Below, one piece after another: positions 33,580 through 42,310 of a stretch of DNA of 64,000 bases (positions within the stretch are counted from its first letter, which is position 1; every line of letters begins with the position of its first letter). The notes under the pieces are model-generated. The model was not told where the DNA came from and searched no databases. It saw only the letters and a program-made list of their open reading frames with translations. The stretch spans positions 124,001 to 188,000 of the forward strand of contig CCKK01000023.1 in the NCBI GenBank assembly GCA_001048675.1, read 5' to 3'. Made by a program: the position numbers and the translations under genes. Source of the DNA: Vibrio diabolicus (GTDB lineage: Bacteria > Pseudomonadota > Gammaproteobacteria > Enterobacterales > Vibrionaceae).

Positions 33580-34596
33580 ATGCGCATTATCGGTATTGAA
33601 ACCTCTTGTGACGAGACTGGCATCGCGATTTATGACGATGAAAAAGGTCTGCTGTCACACAAGCTTTACAGCCAAGTAAAACTGCACGCAGATTACGGTG
33701 GTGTGGTGCCTGAGTTGGCTTCACGTGACCATGTAAAGAAAACCATTCCTCTTATTAAAGAGGCACTAAAAGAAGCGAACTTAACTTCGAAAGACATTGA
33801 TGGTGTCGCGTACACCGCGGGGCCGGGTCTCGTCGGTGCACTATTAGTGGGCGCTACTATTGGTCGCAGTATTGCTTATGCTTGGGGAGTGCCAGCGGTA
33901 CCTGTTCATCATATGGAAGGTCACCTGTTGGCTCCAATGCTGGAAGATAACCCACCGCCATTCCCGTTTGTGGCAGTGTTGGTGTCGGGTGGTCACTCGA
34001 TGATGGTCGAAGTGAGAGGCATCGGTGAGTACAAAATTTTGGGTGAGTCGATTGATGATGCGGCGGGCGAAGCGTTTGATAAAACAGCGAAGCTAATGGG
34101 GTTGGATTACCCAGGTGGCCCACTGTTGTCTAAACTAGCAGAAAAAGGCACGCCAGGTCGCTTTAAGTTCCCGCGCCCAATGACAGATCGCCCTGGCTTG
34201 GATATGAGTTTCTCTGGCCTGAAAACCTTTACAGCAAATACGATTGCTGCGAATGGCGATGACGAGCAAACTCGCGCAGACATCGCACTGGCATTTGAAG
34301 AAGCCGTGTGTGCAACATTGGCGATTAAATGTAAACGCGCGCTTGAGCAAACAGGCATGAAGCGTATTGTTATTGCTGGTGGTGTGAGTGCTAACCGTCG
34401 TTTACGTGCAGAGTTAGAGAAGCTAGCGAAGAAAGTTGGCGGCGAGGTTTACTACCCACGAACTGAGTTCTGTACGGATAATGGTGCGATGATCGCTTAC
34501 GCTGGTATGCAGCGTTTGAAGAATGGCGAAGTGGCAGATATGTCGGTAGAGGCTCGCCCACGTTGGCCGATTGACCAACTGACGCCAGTCGCTTAA
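33580..34596 (+). CDS. tsaD: tRNA N6-threonylcarbamoyladenosine synthase TsaD
   Basis: Transfers threonylcarbamoyl to A37 of ANN-decoding tRNAs together with TsaB and TsaE; essential. It has 338 residues from the ATG at 33580 (MRIIGIETSCDETGIAIYDD). The iron-binding histidines are in HHMEGHLLAP, and ASKHA-type nucleotide motifs appear at VSGGHSMMVEV and IAGGVSANRRLRAEL. An in-frame start at 33412 would overlap the promoter region and add residues with no family match. It is divergent from rpsU, as in E. coli. Confidence 0.97.
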   Translation: MRIIGIETSCDETGIAIYDDEKGLLSHKLYSQVKLHADYGGVVPELASRDHVKKTIPLIKEALKEANLTSKDIDGVAYTAGPGLVGALLVGATIGRSIAYAWGVPAVPVHHMEGHLLAPMLEDNPPPFPFVAVLVSGGHSMMVEVRGIGEYKILGESIDDAAGEAFDKTAKLMGLDYPGGPLLSKLAEKGTPGRFKFPRPMTDRPGLDMSFSGLKTFTANTIAANGDDEQTRADIALAFEEAVCATLAIKCKRALEQTGMKRIVIAGGVSANRRLRAELEKLAKKVGGEVYYPRTEFCTDNGAMIAYAGMQRLKNGEVADMSVEARPRWPIDQLTPVA

Positions 34597-34636
34597 TCAA
34601 ACTTATGCGGTAGGTTTGAAATAGATTCACTACGAT

Positions 34637-34668
34637 AAAGGTCTCTGCTCATCAGAGGCCTTTATTTT
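34637..34668 (+). terminator. Terminator after tsaD
   Basis: Eleven-base stem AAAGGTCTCTG/CAGAGGCCTTT with one G-T wobble (34637-34647 and 34653-34663), then a T-rich tail. Confidence 0.82.
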
Positions 34669-34759
34669 TAGCTATTCAATGAAAAGCTTCGTTTACACTC
34701 TGACTGATGCGAGCAGTTCGGTATCGTTTCAGTGATAGGATGGTGCGGAAGAATAAGAA

Positions 34760-35587
34760 ATGGATATAACAATGAATAAGTTTGAAATTGAAGGTCAGCA
34801 ACTTGCTTACCTTGATAAAGGTGATGGTCCAGTATTACTGTTTGGTCACAGTTATTTGTGGGATAGCCAAATGTGGGCGCCACAAATTGAAGTTTTAAGC
34901 CAGTCATATCGTTGTATTGTGCCAGATTTGTGGGCACATGGTGAGTCAGAATCGGCCCCTACATCGACAGAGTCATTAGTTGATTATGCACAACATATGT
35001 TGGCGTTGATGGATCATTTGGACATTGAAGAGTTTTCGGTGGTGGGCTTATCTGTTGGCGGCATGTGGGGAGCGGAGCTAACGGCTCAAGCGCCGCAACG
35101 TGTGAAATCACTGGTATTGATGGATACCTTCATTGGTTGGGAGCCAGAAGTTACGTATAAAAAGTACTTTGCAATGCTTGATACCATCAGCCAAGTCCAA
35201 GCGGTGCCTGCGCCAATTATTGAAGCCGTTGTGCCGCTGTTCTTTGCCAACAACGTCGATCAGGATAACCCTGAGTTGGTCGCTTCATTCAAACGCAGTT
35301 TAGAAGACCTCAACGGTGAGCGTGCGGTTGAAGTAGCTCGCATGGGGCGCATGGTGTTTGGTCGCCGTGATGTGATTGAAGATTCGGAAAAATTCGCTCT
35401 GCCGACGTTAATTGCGGTGGGCTGTGAAGATAAGCCTCGCCCGGTTTTCGAATCGTATTTAATGAAAGACTGTATCACGGGCAGTGAGTTGGTAGAAATT
35501 CCGCAAGCGGGACACATCAGTTGTTTAGAACAGCCGGAGTTCGTCAACCAAATGTTGTTGAACTTCCTGAATCGAGTTCATGCATAA
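34760..35587 (+). CDS. Alpha/beta-fold hydrolase (esterase/lactonase type)
   Basis: Cytoplasmic hydrolase of 275 residues with the alpha/beta hydrolase fold. The nucleophile elbow is GLSVGG (Ser98), the oxyanion region is near FGHSYLWDSQMW, the catalytic Asp or Glu is probably in VGCEDKPRPVFES, and the His is in IPQAGHISCLEQPEFV. It resembles 3-oxoadipate enol-lactonase-like and carboxylesterase-like proteins, but its substrate cannot be read. There are two possible starts, 34760 and 34772. It stands alone between terminators. Confidence 0.82.
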   Translation: MDITMNKFEIEGQQLAYLDKGDGPVLLFGHSYLWDSQMWAPQIEVLSQSYRCIVPDLWAHGESESAPTSTESLVDYAQHMLALMDHLDIEEFSVVGLSVGGMWGAELTAQAPQRVKSLVLMDTFIGWEPEVTYKKYFAMLDTISQVQAVPAPIIEAVVPLFFANNVDQDNPELVASFKRSLEDLNGERAVEVARMGRMVFGRRDVIEDSEKFALPTLIAVGCEDKPRPVFESYLMKDCITGSELVEIPQAGHISCLEQPEFVNQMLLNFLNRVHA

Positions 35588-35610
35588 CCAATGCATCCCT
35601 CTTTAAACGA

Positions 35611-35640
35611 AAAACTCGGCATTAAGCCGAGTTTTTTTGT
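35611..35640. terminator. Terminator between esterase gene and plsY
   Basis: Perfect 10-bp stem AAAACTCGGC/GCCGAGTTTT (35611-35620 and 35626-35635) with a T run. Its right arm overlaps the 3' end of plsY (stop at 35622-35624). Confidence 0.88.
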
Positions 35641-36233
35641 GTCAGTTTCTTCTCGCCGATTTTTGGCTCGTCGCCAGACAAAAGCCGCCGAATATTTTGA
35701 TGATGCTTAAATACGATTAAGCAACACAGCATAGCAACAGGTAACGTGTATTGCGGTTTAAACATCCAAGTATAAAACGGAGTGACCAAAACCGTGACGA
35801 GAGCCGCTAAGGATGAATAGCGGAATAGCGCGGCGACTGACAGCCAAGTTAACATCACTAATCCTGTTAAGTCCAAACCAATCGGAGCGATAGCGCCAAG
35901 CGCGGTTGCGACACCTTTTCCGCCTTTAAAGTGGAAAAAGATGGGGTACATGTGCCCAAGACAGGCAGCAATGGCGATGACGCCAAGAATGATAGGGTCG
36001 ATACCAAGAAAGTATCCGCCCCACACGGGGATGGTGCCTTTGAGCATATCGCACAACAAGACTGAAACAGCGGCTCCTCGTCCGCCAATACGCAATACGT
36101 TCGTTGCTCCAGGGTTGTTGGAGCCTACACTGCGTGGATCTGGCAGTTTTAAGAGTCGACAGATCAAAACCGCACTGGAAACCGAACCCAGTAAATAGGC
36201 GGCCATTGTCATTATCAGTGCCAGTGCGTCCAT
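35622..36233 (-). CDS. plsY: Glycerol-3-phosphate acyltransferase PlsY
   Basis: Integral membrane enzyme that acylates glycerol-3-phosphate with acyl phosphate, the first step of phospholipid synthesis. It has 203 residues with five or more membrane segments. The conserved loops are SVSSAVLICRLLKLPDPRSVGSNNPGATNVLR, GHMYPIFFHFKGGKGVAT and the C-terminal KHHQNIRRLLSG. It is divergent from folB across a region with two inverted repeats, as in the E. coli ygiH-folB pair. Confidence 0.95.
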   Translation of the reverse strand: MDALALIMTMAAYLLGSVSSAVLICRLLKLPDPRSVGSNNPGATNVLRIGGRGAAVSVLLCDMLKGTIPVWGGYFLGIDPIILGVIAIAACLGHMYPIFFHFKGGKGVATALGAIAPIGLDLTGLVMLTWLSVAALFRYSSLAALVTVLVTPFYTWMFKPQYTLPVAMLCCLIVFKHHQNIRRLLSGDEPKIGEKKLTQKNSA

Positions 36234-36297
36234 AGAAGTCCTTGATGGATTGGAATTTAATGCTCGGTTCCCGCGTAGTTGCTATCATACCTCGAAT

Positions 36298-36344
36298 TCA
36301 CATAATGCAGAAATCCTCACTGTGATAGAGCTTGCATTATGTGA
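36298..36344. repeat. 12-bp perfect inverted repeat
   Basis: TCACATAATGCA (36298-36309) and TGCATTATGTGA (36333-36344) are exact inverted copies, separated by 23 bases. Confidence 0.85.
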
Positions 36345-36374
36345 TTTCTTGTATATAAAGATGCTTTCGCAGTT

Positions 36375-36423
36375 TATACCTAAGTAACATTGTGATGACC
36401 CAAGGAAATGTTACTTAGGTATA
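36375..36423. repeat. 17-bp perfect inverted repeat
   Basis: TATACCTAAGTAACATT (36375-36391) and its exact reverse complement (36407-36423) enclose a 15-base loop. It is too long to be chance in a 250-base region. There is no T run, so it is not a standard terminator. Confidence 0.9.
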
Positions 36424-36483
36424 GAATACTACGATCAAATTACCCCTCACGGGTATCCGACCTCTGTAATAGAAGGACATAAG

Positions 36484-36843
36484 ATGGCTCTGGATAAAGT
36501 TTTTATTGAACAATTAGAAGTAATCACCACGATTGGCGTGTACGACTGGGAACAACAAATTAAACAAAAGTTGGTTCTGGATATCGAAATGGCGCACGAC
36601 AATAAGCCTGCGGGTAAAAGTGATGATGTGCAAGATGCGTTGGATTACTCGCAAGTGAGTGAGGCGGTACTGAGCCATATTGAAAATGGTCGTTTTCTGT
36701 TGGTTGAGCGCGTAGCCGAAGAAGTGGCAGAGCTTATCATGCAGCGTTTCTCTGTGCCTTGGGTGAAAATCCGTTTAGCAAAACCTGGTGCAGTGCCACA
36801 AGCACGCGCTGTTGGTGTCGTGATTGAGCGAGGTCAAGCATGA
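36484..36843 (+). CDS. folB: Dihydroneopterin aldolase
   Basis: Cleaves dihydroneopterin to 6-hydroxymethyl-dihydropterin in folate synthesis. It has 119 residues, the usual length. MALDKVFIEQLEVITTIGVYDWEQQIKQKLVLDIEMAHDN and the catalytic-site region DALDYSQVSEAVLSHIENGRFLLVERVAEEVAELI match FolB. It overlaps folK by four bases (ATGA), so the two are translationally coupled. Confidence 0.95.
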   Translation: MALDKVFIEQLEVITTIGVYDWEQQIKQKLVLDIEMAHDNKPAGKSDDVQDALDYSQVSEAVLSHIENGRFLLVERVAEEVAELIMQRFSVPWVKIRLAKPGAVPQARAVGVVIERGQA

Positions 36844-37328
36844 TCACCACCTATATCGGTGTTGGTACGAATGTAGAAAGAGAACAACATGCGCTCGCTG
36901 CGTATCAGGAGCTGCTACAGCTTGGAGAAAGTCTCCTCGTATCGCCGGTATATGAATGTGAACCTATTGGCTTTAGCAGCCAGAACTTCTACAACTTTGT
37001 CGTTGCAATGCGTACCGAGTTGTCATTAGAAGAGTTGAGTCATCAGCTACGTGAGATTGAATTTAAGTGGGGACGCGAAGAAAATGCGCAAAAGTATCAG
37101 GATCGAACACTGGATCTCGATATAGTGTTGTTCGGTGAATGTGTCTCCAAGAAAAAACCTGAGCTACCTCGCAGTGATATCTACAAATATCCTTTTGTCA
37201 CAAAGCCTCTGTATGATCTCGAACCTCAATTAGTGATCCCAGGCGATGGACGCACAGTCGCAGATATTTGGCATGCAATGCAGCCAGTCGATTCACTCAA
37301 ACCTGTTTCTTTTTCATTTTTAATTTGA
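36840..37328 (+). CDS. folK: 6-hydroxymethyl-7,8-dihydropterin pyrophosphokinase
   Basis: Adds pyrophosphate to 6-hydroxymethyl-dihydropterin, the step after FolB. It has 162 residues. Substrate and magnesium motifs are visible: YIGVGTNVEREQHALAAYQEL at the start, and the signature RTLDLDIVLFGE with the two metal-binding aspartates. KYPFVTKPLYDLEPQLVIPGDGRTVADI completes the fold. It is coupled to folB, with uppP following after nine bases. Confidence 0.94.
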   Translation: MITTYIGVGTNVEREQHALAAYQELLQLGESLLVSPVYECEPIGFSSQNFYNFVVAMRTELSLEELSHQLREIEFKWGREENAQKYQDRTLDLDIVLFGECVSKKKPELPRSDIYKYPFVTKPLYDLEPQLVIPGDGRTVADIWHAMQPVDSLKPVSFSFLI

Positions 37329-37337
37329 GTTGTTTAC

Positions 37338-38141
37338 ATGAGTTATTTTGAAGCCTTTATTCTGGCTCTGATTCAGGGTCTGACAGAGTTTTTGCCTATT
37401 TCGAGCTCTGCCCATTTGATCCTGCCCTCCGCCATTTTGGGATGGGAAGACCAAGGTCTAGCCTTTGATGTTGCTGTTCACGTCGGTACATTAATGGCGG
37501 TAGTGATCTATTTTCGCCATGAAGTGATCACTCTGTTCCAGGCATTATTTGCTTCGATCTTTAAAGGAGATCGGAGTAAAGAAGCAAAACTTGCTTGGAT
37601 GATCGTGATCGCCACGATTCCAGCTTGTGTGTTTGGCTTGTTGATGAAAGACATCATTGAAGTGTATCTACGTAGCGCTTATGTCATCGCGACCACAACG
37701 ATCGTATTTGGTTTGTTGCTTTGGTGGGTAGACAAAAACGCTAAGTTGGTTGCGGATGAATACCAAACGGGTTGGAAGAAAGCCGTGTTTATCGGTATTG
37801 CCCAAGCCTTAGCGATGATTCCTGGAACGTCGCGTTCAGGGGCGACCATTACGGCTGCACTTTACCTTGGCTTTACTCGAGAAGCGGCTGCGCGCTTTTC
37901 ATTTTTAATGTCGATCCCGATCATTACATTAGCAGGTAGCTACTTAGGCATGAAGCTAGTGACCAGTGGTGAACCTGTCCATATTGGTTTCTTGCTGACT
38001 GGTATCATCACATCGTTTATCAGTGCGTACATCTGTATCCACTTCTTCTTAAAGATGATTTCACGTATGGGCATGACACCGTTTGTGATTTACCGTCTGA
38101 TTCTAGGTTTCGGCTTGTTTGCGTTCTTGCTTAGCGCATGA
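37338..38141 (+). CDS. uppP: Undecaprenyl-diphosphatase
   Basis: Inner-membrane phosphatase that recycles undecaprenyl pyrophosphate for cell-wall synthesis and gives bacitracin tolerance (also called bacA). It has 267 residues with about eight membrane segments. The catalytic motifs are LIQGLTEFLPISSSAHLIL near the start and AMIPGTSRSGATIT in the middle. It follows folK closely and was probably cotranscribed with folBK. Confidence 0.96.
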   Translation: MSYFEAFILALIQGLTEFLPISSSAHLILPSAILGWEDQGLAFDVAVHVGTLMAVVIYFRHEVITLFQALFASIFKGDRSKEAKLAWMIVIATIPACVFGLLMKDIIEVYLRSAYVIATTTIVFGLLLWWVDKNAKLVADEYQTGWKKAVFIGIAQALAMIPGTSRSGATITAALYLGFTREAAARFSFLMSIPIITLAGSYLGMKLVTSGEPVHIGFLLTGIITSFISAYICIHFFLKMISRMGMTPFVIYRLILGFGLFAFLLSA

Positions 38142-38156
38142 TAACGCGACGGATTG

Positions 38157-38180
38157 GCAGCTTGCTTAACCGCAAGCTGC
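38157..38180. terminator. Stem-loop after uppP
   Basis: Perfect 9-bp stem GCAGCTTGC/GCAAGCTGC (38157-38165 and 38172-38180) just after the uppP stop. There is no T run, so termination is only likely. Confidence 0.5.
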
Positions 38181-38196
38181 ATACCTAAACCACAAC

Positions 38197-38330
38197 GTCA
38201 TTCTGAACAGCGACGAAGGAGCGAGGTTCAGAATCTTCTCCTCTTAGTTTCTTATGGCGTTGGCCATTTCTAAAACTTCCCTGCGTGCTGATGTTAGATT
38301 CCTAGTCTCGCTAAGGCTCGCTGGAATGAC
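38197..38330. repeat. REPIN-like pair of inverted hairpin repeats
   Basis: A 134-base element bounded by GTCATTC (38197-38203) and its inverse GAATGAC (38324-38330). The left unit is itself a hairpin (ATTCTGAAC 38200-38208, GTTCAGAAT 38226-38234), and the right unit is a diverged copy in the opposite orientation (ATTCC..AG near 38298, CT..GGAAT ending 38327). Both share GAATCT or AGATTC inner ends and GCGAG-rich loops. It fills most of the uppP-cca intergenic space. Confidence 0.75.
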
Positions 38331-38370
38331 CTGGCATGAATACAATTCGGTTAATTAATCTGAGCTCAGA

Positions 38371-39591
38371 TCATTTATTCAAAGCGACTCTTACCGCTTC
38401 AATCCGTCTCTTTTCTTGTTCATCACGTATTGCCGGGCCTTTAAATCCATCCTTAATGATGCTCTGAACATCTACGGCGGCTGCGGCTTGATAAGCGTGG
38501 GTAAAAATCTCAGCTTGAGGATAAGGCTTCTCTTCTAACCCTTTTCGACCTGCATGGTCAGCCTGACAGCATATTAAAATATCTTCTAAGCGCTCAGCTT
38601 TGCGCCACACATCGAATTTGTTGAGTATTTTTATGATGGTTTGCGGCTTTAACTCGGCCGCACGATGGATATTGGAGTGCTGTTCGCACACCATCAAGGC
38701 TAAATCACGAAACTCATTCGGTACACGGACACGCTCGCACAGCTTTTTGATCAGTTTTAATCCTGTATGACAATGCATTCTGTGGCTTGGCCATTCGCTC
38801 TCTGGCGTCACCCCTTTGCCCAAGTCATGCACTTGAGCGGCAAATCTGACGGGGAGTGAGTCACTCAATCTTGCGGCTTGCTCTGCCACCATCAAAGTAT
38901 GGATGCCTGTATCGATTTCTGGATGCCATTTTGCTGGTTGAGGTACGCCAAATAGAGCATCAATTTCAGGTAAAACAACGGCCAATGCACCACAATCTCT
39001 TAGAACCGATAAGAAGATATCAGGGCGAGGGGTGGAGAGGGACTTATGCCATTCTTGCCAAACACGCTCGGGAGTCAGTGTGCTCAGCTCCCCAGATTCT
39101 GCCATGTGGCGCATTAACTGCATGGTTTCGTCGGCAACCGTAAAGTCTAGATCAGCCAGCTTGGCAGCAAAGCGAGCGACACGTAAAACGCGTAGAGGAT
39201 CTTCGACAAAGGCGTCTGAGACATGGCGTAGGAGTTTATTATTGAGATCTTTCTGGCCGCCGTAAGGATCATGGAGCTTACCTGCATCATCCATTGCCAT
39301 TGCATTAATGGTTAAATCACGACGAATTAAATCTTCTTCTAAGGTTACGCTTTGATCAAAGAAACACTCAAAGCCAGTGTAACCAGAGCCTGATTTTCTC
39401 TCTGTTCGTGCAAGTGCATGTTCTTCTTTACTTTTTGGGTGCAAAAATACAGGAAAGTCTTTACCAACGGCGGTGTACCCTTGGGACAGCATCATCTCGG
39501 GAGTCGCACCTACGACCACCCAGTCGTTGTCATAACTATCAATTCCGAGCAATTTATCTCGAACTGCGCCACCTACTAAATAAACTTGCAC
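38371..39591 (-). CDS. cca: Multifunctional CCA tRNA nucleotidyltransferase with HD domain
   Basis: Adds or repairs the 3' CCA of tRNAs. It has 406 residues (E. coli 412). The class II nucleotidyltransferase core is shown by MQVYLVGGAVRDKLLGI and the catalytic DNDWVVVG; RRDLTINAMAMDDAG and DPLRVLRVARFAAKL follow. The C-terminal HD domain with HDLGKGVTPESEWPSHRMHCHTG gives phosphatase and phosphodiesterase activity. It is alone between uppP and gspA. Confidence 0.97.
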   Translation of the reverse strand: MQVYLVGGAVRDKLLGIDSYDNDWVVVGATPEMMLSQGYTAVGKDFPVFLHPKSKEEHALARTERKSGSGYTGFECFFDQSVTLEEDLIRRDLTINAMAMDDAGKLHDPYGGQKDLNNKLLRHVSDAFVEDPLRVLRVARFAAKLADLDFTVADETMQLMRHMAESGELSTLTPERVWQEWHKSLSTPRPDIFLSVLRDCGALAVVLPEIDALFGVPQPAKWHPEIDTGIHTLMVAEQAARLSDSLPVRFAAQVHDLGKGVTPESEWPSHRMHCHTGLKLIKKLCERVRVPNEFRDLALMVCEQHSNIHRAAELKPQTIIKILNKFDVWRKAERLEDILICCQADHAGRKGLEEKPYPQAEIFTHAYQAAAAVDVQSIIKDGFKGPAIRDEQEKRRIEAVRVALNK

Positions 39592-39729
39592 GAATTACCT
39601 CTTAATTTATTGATATGCCGTTGGACATTGTAGCAAGCAATGGTACTTTTCTTTACTCCCGAGAGTAGATGCAGCTATGTTTATATTATATCTGACTATT
39701 CCCTGGTGGTTTTTTAGCTGGAGAGCCTA

Positions 39730-41346
39730 ATGTATAAGGACTTTTTTGGGTTTGTAGAACAACCATTTTCGATTGTTCCAAACTCGCGTTATTTGTATTT
39801 AAGCCAACGTCACAAAGAGGCAATCACACATCTCCAAGCCGGGCTAGGTGATGGCGGTGGTTTTGCTATGCTTACTGGCGAAGTGGGTACAGGCAAAACG
39901 ACCGTCGCAAAAGCGATGCTGGCGAATTTAGGTGATAACACCAAAGCGGGTCTGATCCTAAATCCCACGTTTTCGAGTCGAGACTTGCTCGAAGCTATTT
40001 GCGATGAATTCAAAATTACTTACCCGCCAGATGCAAACCTCAAACAGCTAAACCAAGTGATTCACAAATACTTGCTGCGTAATTATCGCTCAGGCTGGCA
40101 GACATTGCTGGTCATTGATGAGGCTCAACACCTTGCTGCCGACGTTTTAGAGCAGTTACGTTTGTTGACCAACTTGGAAACCGATACCAGAAAACTGCTC
40201 AAAGTGTTGTTGGTCGGACAGCCTGAATTACAGCGGTTATTACAAACAACGCAACTACGCCAGCTCGCTCAGCGGATTACTGGGCGTTATCACTTGTTGC
40301 CGTTGGATGAAAAAGAGACAGAAGATTACATCGCGTTTCGATTACATACGGCAGGTGGTGACCAACAACTGTTTAATCGTGCTTCTTGTAAACTCATTGC
40401 CAAATACAGTCACGGCATCCCGCGCTTGATTAATCTTATCTGTGATAAATCTCTCAACATCAGTTATCACCAAGGTAATGTGGTGGTGGATAAGCAAACC
40501 GTTCAGCAGGCCTGTGAAGAGGTGATGCAGTTTCAGGCAGATATTTATCAGCAAGATAAAAAAGAGCGCCGTACTTTCCGCTGGCCTGCTTGGGGCTCTG
40601 TCACGGTGGGTCTTATTGCGGCATTAGGTACGGGGTGGGCGGTCGTGAATTATATGCCAGCTCAAGCAACGTCAGTGTTGGCGCAAGTGACCGCACCAAG
40701 AGAGGAGCCAACGCCAATAGTCGTCAACCAACAATTGACAGATGATCAGCGTGACTTATTGTTAGCACAAAAACAGTCGAATCTCGCCGTGAATGATTTG
40801 TATCGTTTGTGGGGTTATCAAGCATCGGTTCGCGACAATCTTTGTTTATCAGAACCCCAATCGACCATGCGTTGTGAGCGTAAAATGGCGACCTGGCCGC
40901 TGCTGATGCAACAAAATCGCCCTGTAATTTTGGAGTTGAATTATCAAGGTGATGTTGGGTATGTCATTTTGTACGCCGTCGGTAATGACAAAGTCGAAGT
41001 ACTCAATGGCAAGCAGCGCCTGCGTCTGCCTATTTCGTGGCTAAAGCCGATGTGGCAAGGCAATATCATTGAACTGTGGCAAGCGCCGTTGAAAGAGACA
41101 TTACGTTTAGACATGGAAGGCCCTGCGATCGAAGTATTAGACCGACTATTAGCAGAAGCGGTAAGTGAGCCACTGCTTGAAACGTCTATTTTTGATGGTG
41201 CGATGAAAGAGCGCGTTGAGTTATTCCAACGTTGGCAAGGTATTGGGGTCGACGGCATTGCAGGTAAGCGGACGCTAGATCGTCTTCAACAAAACGTGCA
41301 GCCAGATGCGCCTCAATTGGCACGAATCGAGAAGGAGGACGCATAA
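39730..41346 (+). CDS. gspA: GspA/ExeA-type ATPase of the type II secretion system
   Basis: Cytoplasmic-membrane AAA+ ATPase that with GspB helps insert the secretin through peptidoglycan. It has 538 residues. The ATPase has Walker A GEVGTGKTT (about 50-58), Walker B LLVIDEAQH, and the typical ExeA start MYKDFFGFVEQPFSIVPNSRYLYLSQRHKEA. A transmembrane segment lies at about 291-310. The periplasmic part ends in a peptidoglycan-binding domain (FDGAMKERVELFQRWQGIGVDGIAGKRTLDRLQ). The main gsp operon is not in this window. It overlaps gspB by one base. Confidence 0.93.
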   Translation: MYKDFFGFVEQPFSIVPNSRYLYLSQRHKEAITHLQAGLGDGGGFAMLTGEVGTGKTTVAKAMLANLGDNTKAGLILNPTFSSRDLLEAICDEFKITYPPDANLKQLNQVIHKYLLRNYRSGWQTLLVIDEAQHLAADVLEQLRLLTNLETDTRKLLKVLLVGQPELQRLLQTTQLRQLAQRITGRYHLLPLDEKETEDYIAFRLHTAGGDQQLFNRASCKLIAKYSHGIPRLINLICDKSLNISYHQGNVVVDKQTVQQACEEVMQFQADIYQQDKKERRTFRWPAWGSVTVGLIAALGTGWAVVNYMPAQATSVLAQVTAPREEPTPIVVNQQLTDDQRDLLLAQKQSNLAVNDLYRLWGYQASVRDNLCLSEPQSTMRCERKMATWPLLMQQNRPVILELNYQGDVGYVILYAVGNDKVEVLNGKQRLRLPISWLKPMWQGNIIELWQAPLKETLRLDMEGPAIEVLDRLLAEAVSEPLLETSIFDGAMKERVELFQRWQGIGVDGIAGKRTLDRLQQNVQPDAPQLARIEKEDA

Positions 41347-42029
41347 TGTCAGCTGTGAAACATATAGGTCTGTTCTTGCTGCCAATCACCGTTGCTGCAA
41401 TCGGAGTTGCTTGGTATTTAGATCTCCTTACGCCTCATGCTGAAGCTAGTACTTCCGCCCTTAAGGCTAAGATGGAAGCGGAACAACCGTTCAAAGCATT
41501 GGACTACCCTGAAACTACTCAGTTGGCGCAATTGCCAAGAGAGTGGCCAAGTGCAGAGCTGTCTCGTGATTTTGGTACGTTTGCAACATCTGATGAATAC
41601 GTGAGTAATACAGCAAACAAAGACGAGATAGAAACATCTGTATCAACTCAAGGCACTTCAGTAGTTGAAGAGGACCTAGGTTTGTCTCTGGATGATCTTG
41701 ACTTGTCCTCATTATCTCCTGATTTGGCGCGAAAGGTCGAAAATGCGTTATCCCGAGATGATGCGCCTTCACCACAAACGGTGCGCGTGAACGATTTAGA
41801 GCGCAACGCTCACCAATGGCAAGGGCGTTTACCTGCGCTCAATTTGCAAACTCACATGTACGCCAGTGATGAAAATCGCCGCTGGGTGAAAATTAACAAT
41901 GTTGAATATCATCAAGGAGACGTTGTTGATGGGCAGGTCACATTAAGAGAAATACAACCGCAAGCGGTGATTGTCGAGTTCCAAGGTGAGCAAATTCGTA
42001 TCCCAGCGTTGTATGAGTGGAAAGGGTAG
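41346..42029 (+). CDS. gspB: GspB-like type II secretion assembly protein
   Basis: Partner of GspA, 227 residues. There is one N-terminal transmembrane segment (about 8-26), a low-complexity linker, and a C-terminal GspB domain (about 150-225) with the signature LNLQTHMYASDENRRWVKINNVEYHQGDVVDGQVTLREIQPQAVIVEFQGEQIRIPA. Its start codon shares a base with the gspA stop (TAATG). A terminator follows. Confidence 0.92.
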   Translation: MSAVKHIGLFLLPITVAAIGVAWYLDLLTPHAEASTSALKAKMEAEQPFKALDYPETTQLAQLPREWPSAELSRDFGTFATSDEYVSNTANKDEIETSVSTQGTSVVEEDLGLSLDDLDLSSLSPDLARKVENALSRDDAPSPQTVRVNDLERNAHQWQGRLPALNLQTHMYASDENRRWVKINNVEYHQGDVVDGQVTLREIQPQAVIVEFQGEQIRIPALYEWKG

Positions 42030-42050
42030 CCGTTTTTATAGTAAATCATC

Positions 42051-42083
42051 AAGCCAGCGAGGTCATGTCGCTGGCTTTTTTTG
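42051..42083 (+). terminator. Terminator after gspB
   Basis: Perfect 10-bp stem AAGCCAGCGA/TCGCTGGCTT (42051-42060 and 42068-42077) plus a T run. Confidence 0.9.
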
Positions 42084-42310
42084 TTTTCTCATAAGGTCTT
42101 TTTTCATCTATTTGAGTGATGATTTTTAGGGACTCACACAAGCTAAATATAGCTTTTCTCAGTTGTTTAAATTACATCAATATCAGTCATGTATTAGTAG
42201 AATGACTCCAGTCAGCGTTGTAGTAAAAAAACGCCACATTGACGAACTTCGTCATCACGACCTGGTCCACGTTAGACCCCATGAAATAACAGGAGTCTAC
42301 ACAGAGACAC

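Larger units (their letters stand above)
36234..36483. promoter_or_regulatory. plsY-folB divergent region with two large inverted repeats
   Basis: A 250-base region holding the promoters of plsY and folB and two striking inverted repeats (listed separately). The folB ribosome site AGAAGGA is at its right edge. Confidence 0.5.
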
